Of a DNA stretch of 64,000 nt, positions 1 through 8,106 are shown piece after piece. This DNA comes from Roseibium sp. MMSF_3412 (GTDB lineage: Bacteria > Pseudomonadota > Alphaproteobacteria > Rhizobiales > Stappiaceae). The stretch is taken from the NCBI RefSeq assembly GCF_030733265.1, contig NZ_JASHJI010000006.1, positions 248,001 through 312,000 on the forward strand, written 5' to 3'. Position numbers and translations under genes: made by a program. Numbering within the stretch: the first letter of the stretch is position 1; every line of letters begins with the position of its first letter. The notes under the pieces are model-generated. The model did not search any database. It saw only the letters and a list, made by a program, of their open reading frames with translations, and was not told the DNA's origin.

Positions 1-29
1 ATGAAGCCGAGTGACGGGAGACTGCCCGA

Positions 30-674
30 ATGACGGAGTTCAGAGCGCAAAGCCTCGCAGAACTGATCGCAGATGGCGCGATTCACGTCATCGGCATCTG
101 CCTCGGTCTGACGGCCTCGGTGATTCTTGCTGTCACGCTCTGGAACAACGACGACCCGACCCGCCAGGTCACGGTGATGATCTATGCTGCCTGCCTGATG
201 GCGATGCTGATCTGTTCCGCGCTCTACAACATGCTCGCCAAGGACCACAAGTCCGGCATCTTGCGGCGGCTCGACCATGCCGCGATCTTTCTGATGATTG
301 CAGGCACCTACACGCCGCTGGCCGCCGTCATCATCGGCGGCTGGACCGGTGGCATCCTGCTGGCGACGGTCTGGACGGGCGCATTGGCGGGAGCGGTCAT
401 CAAACTCGTCCGCCTTTCAAAGGCGGAAAAACTCTCCGTACCGATCTATCTCGGGCTCGGCTGGGTGGTTGTCTTTGCGGCCAATCCCCTGATCGAACGC
501 GCATCGATGTTCGGCCTTTGCATGATCCTCGCCGGCGGGCTGCTCTACACGGTCGGAACGGTGTTCTACGCCTGGAAGCGCCTGCCGTTCCAGAACGCGA
601 TCTGGCACGCCTTCGTGCTCGCCGCAGCGGTCTGCCACTTCGGCGCCGTTCTGCACGATGTCGCGCTCACCTAG
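30..674 (+). CDS. Hemolysin III / TrhA-like (PAQR superfamily) membrane protein
   Basis: A 214-aa integral membrane protein with about seven hydrophobic segments. The segment DHAAIFLMIAGTYTP near residues 82-96 is the family signature: the conserved His/Asp/Tyr set of hemolysin III and adiponectin-receptor-like (PAQR) proteins. Bacterial members sit in the inner membrane and have been linked to membrane energetics and fatty-acid homeostasis; despite the name few are proven cytolysins. The ATG is preceded by GGGAG about nine bases upstream. The stop codon overlaps the stop of the convergent L,D-transpeptidase gene within a CCTAGG palindrome. The family call is firm; the physiological role is not shown by the sequence. 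Confidence 0.88.
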   Translation: MTEFRAQSLAELIADGAIHVIGICLGLTASVILAVTLWNNDDPTRQVTVMIYAACLMAMLICSALYNMLAKDHKSGILRRLDHAAIFLMIAGTYTPLAAVIIGGWTGGILLATVWTGALAGAVIKLVRLSKAEKLSVPIYLGLGWVVVFAANPLIERASMFGLCMILAGGLLYTVGTVFYAWKRLPFQNAIWHAFVLAAAVCHFGAVLHDVALT

Positions 675-1408
675 GCTGCGTCCGCATTCGGGTCCTCGCT
701 CAGGACAACCACCTTCGTCCTGAGAGGCACGCGATTGAACAGATCGATCACATCCTGCTGCCACATGCGGATACACCCCGACGACACGCTCTTGCCGATT
801 GACGACGGCTGATTGGTGCCGTGGATGCGATACAGCGTATCGACCGGTCCCTGCCAGAGATCCATCGCGCGTGCGCCGAGCGGGTTCTTCAACCCCGGCG
901 GATAGCCCTTTTCCCAGTAGCGTTCGAGCGACGGCTTGCGGGCGATCATTTCGCGCGGAGGACGCCAGATGGGGTGCTCACGCTTGACGCGGACCAGCGC
1001 CTCGCCGGACCAGTCGAAGCCGGCACGTCCGACACCGATCCCGTAGCGCAGCGCCTTCTTGTTGCCGAGTGTCCAGTAGAGGTAGTTGTTGTAAGGATCG
1101 ACGATGATGGTTCCCGGCATTTCACGGGTCTTGTATTCCACGACCTGGCGCAGGTACTGCTCATCGAAATTCTTGTAGTTGATCGCAGGCCACGTGAAGT
1201 CGCCGTCGGGAAGCGCCGCATAGGCGGATGCGTAATCGAAGTCCTCGTCGGGGAGTTCGGCCTGATCCGGCAAACCGACCACCGTCTGACAGCCGGCAAG
1301 CGCACCACCGGCCAGGATCAGGCTGCCCGTCAGAATCGAGCGGCGCGAAAACACCTGTCTTTCCACCAATTCCGTATCCCCGTGCAACGGCAACGACGCG
1401 TGCGTCAT
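671..1408 (-). CDS. L,D-transpeptidase (YkuD/ErfK family), Tat-exported putative lipoprotein
   Basis: The C-terminal half carries the YkuD catalytic signature, HGTN followed by SSGCIRM, where Cys is the nucleophile and His the base. Such enzymes make 3-3 peptidoglycan cross-links or anchor lipoproteins to the wall in the periplasm. The N-terminus has a twin-arginine motif (SRRSILTG) followed directly by a hydrophobic stretch ending in the lipobox LAGC, so it looks like a Tat-dependent lipoprotein. I chose the ATG at 1408 (245 aa). A GTG at 1354 with GGAAAG upstream would put the initiator almost next to the RR motif and is a real alternative; an upstream TTG at 1459 looks too long. It is convergent with the hemolysin III gene. 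Confidence 0.87.
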   Translation of the reverse strand: MTHASLPLHGDTELVERQVFSRRSILTGSLILAGGALAGCQTVVGLPDQAELPDEDFDYASAYAALPDGDFTWPAINYKNFDEQYLRQVVEYKTREMPGTIIVDPYNNYLYWTLGNKKALRYGIGVGRAGFDWSGEALVRVKREHPIWRPPREMIARKPSLERYWEKGYPPGLKNPLGARAMDLWQGPVDTLYRIHGTNQPSSIGKSVSSGCIRMWQQDVIDLFNRVPLRTKVVVLSEDPNADAA

Positions 1409-1847
1409 GTGACCGATAAATCCGGCCCCTTTCTTGGGCCAGCTTTCAGCGAGTTTCAAGTCACATTCGCTCCAGTTTCAAGACTCATTCATTCGGTTGC
1501 ATTGGCGCAACAAACGGCGATGTACCGAAAGGAAAGGCGAGAAAAGCGGACGTCCGGCCCGGTCGAGCGGTTTGACGGAGCGGCTCGACGCCGTTTTTTC
1601 CTCCCAGCGGGACAGGGCTCGTACCCTGGAGTGAATTTGCACGGCAACGTCGTTGCAAACCTCTGGAAACCTGGCGGTTTTCTGCGGCCTTTCGCCTCGT
1701 ATCCGAACAATTCCATCCCCAACAGGTCATCCAAATGGACGGGTCTTGCCCCTGAAGCCTTACAATCTGCGTATCATTGACTAGATTGAGTTCAGTACCT
1801 TCCATTTCCCCCGCTCTGCGGCGTTCCAGATACTTCAAGGACACTTC
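1409..1847. other. Divergent intergenic region upstream of the transpeptidase and dipeptidase genes
   Basis: This 439-bp gap must hold both divergent promoters. The only distinctive element I see is ATTGACTAGATTGA at 1776-1789, which recurs identically at 23150-23163 upstream of the NMT1-type substrate-binding protein gene. No convincing open reading frame or terminator is visible. Confidence 0.4.
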
Positions 1848-2915
1848 GTGCAAAACGACACATCACCGCGCCGGTTCCCGGTTTTCGACGGCCACAACGA
1901 CACGTTGCTCAAACTGGAGATAGACGCGATCAAGGGAACTGAGCGCAGTTTCTTCGACCGCTCGGAAAAGGGGCACATGGACGCCGTGCGCGCAAAAGAG
2001 TCCGGATTTTCCGGCGGATTGTTTGCCATGTTCGTTCCCTCGAACCCGGATCAGGACTTTTCAAAGGCCTTCAACCCCAACGATCCGGTCAACTTCCAGG
2101 AGGTTCCGCAGAAGCAGGCGCTGGACTTTACCCACAGAATGCTGGTGCGCGCCGAACAGATCGAGGCTGCCTCCGGCGGAGAAGTTGTGATCTGCAGGAC
2201 CGCAGAAGAAAACCGGGCAACCGTCGAAGCAGGCAAGATGGCCATCAGCCTGCATATAGAAGGCGCTGAAGCCATCGACACGGATTTTCAGGCTCTTGGG
2301 GACCTCTACAATCGCGGTCTCCGATCGCTCGGGCTGGTCTGGAGCCGCGAAAATGCCTACGGTTCCGGCGTTCCGATGGCTTTTCCCGCATCACCCGACA
2401 CCGGTCCCGGTCTGACGGCTGCCGGGCGCGCGCTTGTTCAGGAATGCAACAGGCTCGGGGTCCTGCTGGATGTTTCCCACCTCAATGAGAAAGGGTTCTG
2501 GGATCTGGCCGGGATCACGGACAGGCCGATCGTCGCAAGCCATTCAAACGCCCATGCGATCTGCGAAAGCAGCCGCAACCTGACCGACAAGCAACTGGAT
2601 GCCATCCGGGAAAGCGGGGGGCTTGTCGGTGTCAATTTTCACGTCGCCTTCCTGCGCCCGGACGGGAAACACCAGAAGGACACTCCGCTGGAGGTCGTTG
2701 CTGATCACGTCGCCCATCTTGTCGAACACCTCGGCGAAGATCATGTCGGGCTCGGCTCCGATTTCGACGGTTGTCTGCCGCCTCAGGACCTGAGCGACGT
2801 GACCGGCTTACCCTCCCTTTTCAACGTTCTGCGTGAACGCGGTTTTGATGAGGCGGCACTGGACAAGCTTGCCTACCGAAACTGGATTTCCATGCTGGAA
2901 AAATCGGCGGCTTAG
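1848..2915 (+). CDS. Membrane dipeptidase-type metallopeptidase (peptidase family M19)
   Basis: A 355-aa protein matching renal-dipeptidase-like M19 enzymes, which hydrolyse dipeptides with a binuclear zinc site in a TIM barrel. The expected ligands are all present: His16 and Asp18 in the N-terminal GHND motif, bridging Glu138 (LHIEGAEA), His211 (DVSHL), His232 (SHSNAH) and Asp305 (GSDFDG). No signal peptide is evident, so it is probably cytosolic. Translation starts at a GTG preceded by AAGGA. It faces an oligopeptide ABC transporter operon across a GntR regulator gene, so it likely hydrolyses imported (possibly D-containing) dipeptides; the substrate is inferred only. Confidence 0.92.
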   Translation: MQNDTSPRRFPVFDGHNDTLLKLEIDAIKGTERSFFDRSEKGHMDAVRAKESGFSGGLFAMFVPSNPDQDFSKAFNPNDPVNFQEVPQKQALDFTHRMLVRAEQIEAASGGEVVICRTAEENRATVEAGKMAISLHIEGAEAIDTDFQALGDLYNRGLRSLGLVWSRENAYGSGVPMAFPASPDTGPGLTAAGRALVQECNRLGVLLDVSHLNEKGFWDLAGITDRPIVASHSNAHAICESSRNLTDKQLDAIRESGGLVGVNFHVAFLRPDGKHQKDTPLEVVADHVAHLVEHLGEDHVGLGSDFDGCLPPQDLSDVTGLPSLFNVLRERGFDEAALDKLAYRNWISMLEKSAA

Positions 2916-3268
2916 GCAAAAGCGCACTGCCCAAGCCTGCGGCCCGCTCCCCAATCCGGTCATAGCGGATGCGAGCCTCAGCGGCTGCTGCGCAATTTTC
3001 ATCAGTATTTTTACCGCTCGCGAAATTGTCAGTTGAGATCGGCAGTATTGTCTCGACATGAGCGCCAACGACTGACAAACAGGTGCGCAACAAACAAAAT
3101 TGACGACGTTCGTCTCACTAATCGGCAAATTTGACCACCGAGGCCCATTGACCATGCGCGCAAAGGTGGCAGACACTCTGCTAACGGGAGACCAGTCAAC
3201 AAAAGATCCCGGCTTGGGCTTCGAGACAATGCAAAAGAACAAATCGACGCCGGTGTGGGGGCAACGAC

Positions 3269-4024
3269 GTGACCATTCGAAGTGCTGCGAACAACGCTTC
3301 GCACGACAAAGACGCATTTGGCGAGAAACGCGCCCGCAAATCTGAATCCGTATATCAAGACCTGATGGGCCGCATTCTGACCGGTGAACTCAAGTCGGAC
3401 AGCGCCATGACAGAACAATCACTGGCGCAGGAATATGCCTGTTCGCAAAGCACCATCCGGGAAGCCCTGATGCTTCTGCAGGAATGCGGACTGGTCATTC
3501 GAAAAGGATATCAGGGCACCTTCGTGACGGACCCCTCCCTCGCCGAAGCAACTTTGCTTTTGCGGCTGAGGATCAATACCGAGGTCGCCGGCCTCACGGA
3601 AGCAGCCAAGACGATCACACCGGCCCAGATCGCGGAGTTGCGGGATCTTGACCGTCAGTTCCTGGAAGCCCGCAGGCAAAGGGATGTCTATGCCTGTGCA
3701 GAAATCGACCGGGAATTCCATTTGCAGATTTTCAGGTGCGCCGGAATGTCAGCTTTGGAACCCCTGCTGGTCAGAACCCTGGTGATGCTCCAGAGGATCA
3801 CGCTTGCAACGCCGAGACCGGACTACTCCTGGACCCATCCGAAAATCGTCCAGCACGAGAGCATTCTCGACGCACTCGAGGCCGGTGACAGCGATGCTGC
3901 GGTGAGCGCTCTCAAATCCCACGTCTTTTCAAGCGTCACTTTGCTTGCACCGCAGTTTTACGGGCAGGATACGGCAAGGCTTCGTGCGCAGCACGAACCA
4001 GATCTCAGCCCGATATCCCTTTAA
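3269..4024 (+). CDS. GntR-family transcriptional regulator, FCD (FadR) subfamily
   Basis: The 251-aa protein has an N-terminal winged helix at about residues 25-90, with the typical stretch TEQSLAQEY...STIREALMLLQECGLV and a wing ending near GTFV. An all-helical FCD ligand domain follows at about 95-235, including the metal-ligand region EIDREFH and the C-terminal H-x-S-I-L-DALEAGD helix. FCD regulators usually respond to carboxylates or amino acids and repress nearby catabolic genes. It lies between the M19 dipeptidase gene and the convergent peptide ABC operon, the probable targets. The start is a GTG in a GC-rich context; a start nearer residue 20 cannot be excluded. Upstream 2916-3268 shows no other gene. 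Confidence 0.88.
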   Translation: MTIRSAANNASHDKDAFGEKRARKSESVYQDLMGRILTGELKSDSAMTEQSLAQEYACSQSTIREALMLLQECGLVIRKGYQGTFVTDPSLAEATLLLRLRINTEVAGLTEAAKTITPAQIAELRDLDRQFLEARRQRDVYACAEIDREFHLQIFRCAGMSALEPLLVRTLVMLQRITLATPRPDYSWTHPKIVQHESILDALEAGDSDAAVSALKSHVFSSVTLLAPQFYGQDTARLRAQHEPDLSPISL

Positions 4025-4052
4025 GCTTCTGCCCACACAATGGGCCACCGCA

Positions 4053-4322
4053 CTAGGGTACGGACCCATAAATGAAGCCGATTTGGCGGCAGAAATGGCA
4101 AAGTCTCGCGAGGAAGCGTGAGTAGAGCGGGCTTTAGGCCCGGTCAAACGCGGTGACGCTGCGAGGCGAGGCCATTTTGCCGTCCTTCGGATTTGGCCGT
4201 TTCAGCCACCTGCAGCGTCGCGAAAGGCTTGAAAATGAAGCACATTTCCTGCGCTTTCGCTCCTTGCAGTTGGTCAAAACGATCCAAACCAAATTGACTT
4301 CATTTATGAGTCCGTACCCTAG
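4053..4322. mobile_element. MITE-like non-autonomous element, copy 1 (~270 bp)
   Basis: The ends form a near-perfect 25-bp terminal inverted repeat, one mismatch: CTAGGGTACGGACCCATAAA at the left and its complement at the right. The outer TA could be a duplicated TA target. A second copy at 59342-59609 is similar along its whole length in opposite orientation, including the block TTGAAAATGAAGCACATTTC. No transposase is encoded. The right end supplies the TAG stop codon of the oppDF-like ATPase gene, whose reading frame ends on the TIR. I cannot assign an IS family; the TA flank is compatible with IS630/Tc1-type mobilisation. Confidence 0.8.
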
Positions 4323-5944
4323 GCCGTCTCCATCATGTGTTGTTGGGTCAGCATCGCGGCGCCGACCAGTTCTTTCGTGTAGTCCTGTTTCGGATCCTCA
4401 AAGATCGCGTCCGCAGGACCGGCCTCGACCACCTTGCCGCCTTGCATCACCATGACCGTGTCCGACAACGCTCTGACGACAGCGAGGTCGTGGGAAATGA
4501 AGAGATAAGTCAGCTCGTGTGCTTTCTGCAGATCCCGCAGAAGTTCGACAACCTGTTTCTGGATCGTTCGGTCGAGGGCGGAGGTCGGCTCATCCAGCAC
4601 CACGAATTCCGGTTTCAGAACCATCGTGCGCGCGATGGCAATGCGTTGGCGCTGACCGCCCGAAAACTCGTGCGGATACCGGTTTCGCATCACCGGATCG
4701 AGCGAGACTTCCTCCAATGCCTGACACGCGCGTGCATCCCGGTCCTGTGCGCTGAGAGACGGCTCGTGGACCAGCAGGCCTTCGGATATGATCTGTCCAA
4801 CGGTCATCCTGGGACTGAGCGAACCGAACGGGTCCTGGAATATGAGCTGCATGTCCTTGCGCAGCGCACGCATCGCGTTCCGGTCCAGTCCCGAGATCTG
4901 CTTGCCGTGAAAGACAACACGCCCGCCGGCGGGTAACAGGTTCAGGATCGCGCGCCCGAGTGTCGACTTGCCCGAGCCGCTTTCACCGACGATCCCGAGG
5001 GTCTGTCCCTTGCGCAGGGAGAAACTGATGTTGTCGACTGCCCGCAGAACATGCTTGGGCTGCAGGAAACCGGTGTCCAGTTCAAACTCGACCTCGACCT
5101 TCTGCGCCTCGAGCAGAACCGGCGCGCTTTCAGGCACCGGCGGCTTGTGTCCGGTCGGTTCCGCATCCAGCAGCATCTTCGTGTAGGGATGCTCGGGCTG
5201 CGTGAAGATCTTCTGCGTGTCGCCGCTTTCAACGACGTCGCCGGTTTTCATTACGTAAACCCTGTCAGAGATGCGGCGGACGATGCCCAGATCGTGCGTG
5301 ATGAAGATGACCGCCATCCCCAACCGTTTCTGAAGGTCACGGAGCAGATCGAGGATCTGCGCCTGGGTCGTCACATCAAGTGCGGTGGTCGGTTCGTCGG
5401 CAATCAGAACGTCCGGGTCGTTGGCAAGCGCCATGGCGATCATGACACGCTGGCGCTGACCACCCGACATTTCATACGGGTACGCCTTGATCTTGCGCTC
5501 CGGCTCCGGAATGTTCACCAGCCTGAGAAGATCCAGCGCCTTCGCCCTTGCCGCTTTCCACGAGAGCCCGCCGTGCACGACCATGGGTTCCGCCAGCTGA
5601 CGGCCAATGGTGTAAAGCGGATCAAGCGATGTCATCGGCTCCTGGAAGATCATCGTGATCTTCTCACCGCGTACCTTGTTCAACTGTCCGACCGGCAGAC
5701 CAAGGATGTTGCGGTCTTCGTAGATCACCTCGCCCTGCGTCCGGCCATTCGAGGCGAGAAGCCCCATGGCAGCCATCATGGTCTGGCTCTTGCCCGAGCC
5801 GCTCTCGCCCACAATCGCGACCGTCTCGCCGGCCTCGACGTGAATATTGACGCCGCGCACGGCGTTCACGGTCCCGGTTGCCGTCTCGAAGTCGACTTTC
5901 AGATCCTTGATGGAGAGGACGGTTTTGTTGTTTTCGTTGCTCAT
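4319..5944 (-). CDS. Peptide ABC transporter, fused double ATP-binding protein (DppDF/YejF type)
   Basis: A 541-aa cytoplasmic ATPase with two complete ABC domains in tandem. The first has Walker [10 protein letters not shown], signature MSGGQRQRV and Walker [13 protein letters not shown]; the second has [18 protein letters not shown] and [11 protein letters not shown]. The short region after each domain ([12 protein letters not shown]) is typical of oligopeptide/nickel family ATPases. The ATG at 5944 has GAGGAG upstream and clears the end of the permease gene by 10 bp; a start 12 codons earlier would overlap it. It is the last gene of the operon, and its TAG stop lies inside the inverted repeat of the adjacent MITE, suggesting that insertion trimmed or replaced the original end. 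Confidence 0.93.
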   Translation of the reverse strand: MSNENNKTVLSIKDLKVDFETATGTVNAVRGVNIHVEAGETVAIVGESGSGKSQTMMAAMGLLASNGRTQGEVIYEDRNILGLPVGQLNKVRGEKITMIFQEPMTSLDPLYTIGRQLAEPMVVHGGLSWKAARAKALDLLRLVNIPEPERKIKAYPYEMSGGQRQRVMIAMALANDPDVLIADEPTTALDVTTQAQILDLLRDLQKRLGMAVIFITHDLGIVRRISDRVYVMKTGDVVESGDTQKIFTQPEHPYTKMLLDAEPTGHKPPVPESAPVLLEAQKVEVEFELDTGFLQPKHVLRAVDNISFSLRKGQTLGIVGESGSGKSTLGRAILNLLPAGGRVVFHGKQISGLDRNAMRALRKDMQLIFQDPFGSLSPRMTVGQIISEGLLVHEPSLSAQDRDARACQALEEVSLDPVMRNRYPHEFSGGQRQRIAIARTMVLKPEFVVLDEPTSALDRTIQKQVVELLRDLQKAHELTYLFISHDLAVVRALSDTVMVMQGGKVVEAGPADAIFEDPKQDYTKELVGAAMLTQQHMMETA

Positions 5945-5954
5945 GCCGCTCTCC

Positions 5955-7079
5955 TCACCGGTCTTTCGGGTCCAGCGCATCGCGCAGACCGTCGCCGATG
6001 AAATTCAGCGCGAACAGTGTCGATGTCAGGAAGATGGACGGGAAGATGAGCATCCAGGCCGCGCCCTGAAGGTTGCGGGCGCCCTCGGAGATCAGAACAC
6101 CCCAACTCGTCATCGGCTCCTGGATGCCAAGCCCCAGGAAGGACAGAAAGCTCTCCAGGAGAATGACCTTGGGCACGAGCAGCGTCATGTAAACCACCAC
6201 CGGGCCAAGGGTGTTCGGAATGATATGCCGGCGCAATATGCCGCCGTCGTCAATGCCCATCGCTTCTGCTGCCTGAACATATTCCTGGCGCTTGATCGTC
6301 AATGTCTGGCCCCGCACGATGCGGGCCATGTCAAGCCATTCGACCGCCCCCACGGCAATGAACATCAGGATGAAGTTCCGGCCGAAAAAGACCACCAGCA
6401 TGATGACGAAGAAGATGAAGGGCAACGAGTAGAGAATGTCGACCACGCGCATCATCATCTGGTCGACACGCCCGCCCATATAGCCCGATGTGGCGCCGTA
6501 GATGACACCGATCGAGATCGCAACCACGGTGGCCAGCAATCCGATCGTCAGGGAAACGCGTCCGGCGATGAACGTTCTCGTCATCATGTCGCGCCCATTG
6601 GCATCCGTACCGAAGTAAAAATGCAGGTAGTTGATCTCGGCCCGCACTGTTGCCGACAGGCCATCGCTTGCGAGATCGGTCAGCTGCGTATCCTTGAACA
6701 GGTTGCTTCGATCGAAATAGCGCGTGGCGCGCGGGTCGATCTCGCGTTTGGAGGTCACAGTCGCAATGACAGTGTCCCCATCGCGTTCGTAGCTTTCAAC
6801 GGTCATGCGGGCCCGCTTGGCCACCGACATGAAGGCCGGCTCGACCTGTTCCGGTCTCGGGTAGGCCTCAAGGCTCGCAGGAACCTTCACGTAATCCCGG
6901 TAGACCGTGTCGAACTTGTGCGGCGAAAGCGCCGGACCGAGGATCGACAAGAGTGCAATAGCTGCGAGCACGATCATGCTCACGACGGCTGCCCGGTTCG
7001 CCAGCAGGCGGTCGCGGGCATCGTCCCACAAGGAACGGCCTTTTTCGGGTACAGCGTTGTTGTCTGCCGTAATCGTCAT
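5955..7079 (-). CDS. Peptide ABC transporter permease, OppC/YejE type
   Basis: A 374-aa inner-membrane permease. One N-terminal membrane segment (about residues 30-52) precedes a ~100-residue soluble insert, followed by the five-helix transport core. The coupling motif EAMGIDDGGILRRHIIPN near residue 270 is the EAA loop that docks on the ATPase. The long segment between helix 1 and the core, as in YejE-like permeases, is longer than in typical OppC. It starts 11 bp downstream of the OppB-type gene with a G-rich Shine-Dalgarno, so the two are co-translated. It forms the membrane channel with that protein. Confidence 0.92.
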   Translation of the reverse strand: MTITADNNAVPEKGRSLWDDARDRLLANRAAVVSMIVLAAIALLSILGPALSPHKFDTVYRDYVKVPASLEAYPRPEQVEPAFMSVAKRARMTVESYERDGDTVIATVTSKREIDPRATRYFDRSNLFKDTQLTDLASDGLSATVRAEINYLHFYFGTDANGRDMMTRTFIAGRVSLTIGLLATVVAISIGVIYGATSGYMGGRVDQMMMRVVDILYSLPFIFFVIMLVVFFGRNFILMFIAVGAVEWLDMARIVRGQTLTIKRQEYVQAAEAMGIDDGGILRRHIIPNTLGPVVVYMTLLVPKVILLESFLSFLGLGIQEPMTSWGVLISEGARNLQGAAWMLIFPSIFLTSTLFALNFIGDGLRDALDPKDR

Positions 7080-7090
7080 GGTCAGCCCCC

Positions 7091-8014
7091 TCAGTCGTAG
7101 CGCACGCGCGGATCAAGCAGTGCGTAAAGCAGATCCACGATGAGGTTGAAGAGGATAACGAAGCAGGCAACGACAACGACCGTTCCCATCACGAGCGTGT
7201 AGTCGCGGTTGAGCGCGCCCTGAACGAAATACCGACCGATGCCCGGAATTCCGAAGATGGTCTCGATGACAACGGAGCCGGTCAGCAGCGCCGCGGCGGC
7301 CGGTCCGAGATAGGAGACCACGGGAAGAATGGCCCCGCGCAGCGCGTGCACCACGATCACCATGTATCCCGTCAAGCCGTAGGCCCGTGCGGTGCGGACG
7401 TGATTGGACCGGAGCGCTTCGATCATCGAGCCCCGGGTCAGACGTGCGACCACGGCCACCTGGGGCAAGGCCAGCGTGACGACCGGCAGGATGACGTTCA
7501 CGAAAGCGCCTCCGTTCCATCCGCCCACCGGCAACCAGCCAAGCCAAACACCCAGGATCAGCGTCAGGATCGGTGCCACGACGAAGTTGGGAATGGTGAC
7601 GCCCAGGGTGGCTGCGGCCATAACGGTGTAGTCGGTCGCCTGGTTCTGACGCAGGGCAGCAATCACGCCGAGCGTTCCGCCGACGAACAGTGCCAGGCAC
7701 AAGGCCGACAGGCCAAGCTGGATCGAGATCGGCAGGCTTTGCGCGAACAGTTCGTTGATCGAGAAATCCCGGAAGTAGAAGCTCGGTCCGAAATCCAGCT
7801 GCGCAATGCTCTTGAGGTAGAGCAGGTACTGGTTCCAGAGCGGCTCGTCGAGGTGATAGATCTTGTTCAGGTTCTCCATCACTTTCGCCTCAAGCGGACG
7901 CTCAAGATCGAAAGGGCCGCCCGGCGCGATCCGGATCAGGAAGAAGGAGATTGTGACGATCAGAAAGAGGGTCGGGATTGCGCTGAGCAATCGACCGAGC
8001 ACGTAACGGTGCAT
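7091..8014 (-). CDS. Peptide ABC transporter permease, OppB/DppB type
   Basis: A 307-aa permease beginning with the classic OppB N-terminus MHRYVLGRLLSAIPTLFLI, which is why the ATG at 8014 was taken over an upstream start. It has six predicted membrane segments and the EAA-like loop at about residues 215-235 (ARAYGLTGYMVIVVHALRGA). The C-terminus LLYALLDPRVRYD is the conserved family ending. It pairs with the OppC-type protein to form the peptide channel. It is separated from the substrate-binding protein gene by a rho-independent hairpin, which would reduce its transcription relative to the binding protein. Confidence 0.93.
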   Translation of the reverse strand: MHRYVLGRLLSAIPTLFLIVTISFFLIRIAPGGPFDLERPLEAKVMENLNKIYHLDEPLWNQYLLYLKSIAQLDFGPSFYFRDFSINELFAQSLPISIQLGLSALCLALFVGGTLGVIAALRQNQATDYTVMAAATLGVTIPNFVVAPILTLILGVWLGWLPVGGWNGGAFVNVILPVVTLALPQVAVVARLTRGSMIEALRSNHVRTARAYGLTGYMVIVVHALRGAILPVVSYLGPAAAALLTGSVVIETIFGIPGIGRYFVQGALNRDYTLVMGTVVVVACFVILFNLIVDLLYALLDPRVRYD

Positions 8015-8063
8015 AGGCTCTGCCCCTGTTGTTCTGCCGGCGGTCTTCTGGTGCCGCCTTTGC

Positions 8064-8094
8064 AAAAAAACCGGCAGGAAATCTCCTGCCGGTT
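8064..8094 (-). terminator. Rho-independent hairpin after the oligopeptide-binding protein gene (attenuator)
   Basis: Perfect 11-bp stem (AACCGGCAGGA at 8069-8079 with TCCTGCCGGTT at 8084-8094) and a 4-base loop. On the minus strand it is followed by seven T residues. It lies 13 bp after the substrate-binding gene stop and before the permease genes, so it probably acts as a partial terminator setting binding protein above permease levels. Confidence 0.85.
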
Positions 8095-8106
8095 CGGTTG
8101 TTGCGG

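Noticed and set aside
5847..7100. 417-aa frame on + over the OppC-type permease gene
   Set aside because: His/Asp/Arg-rich antisense translation of a membrane protein gene, without family features.
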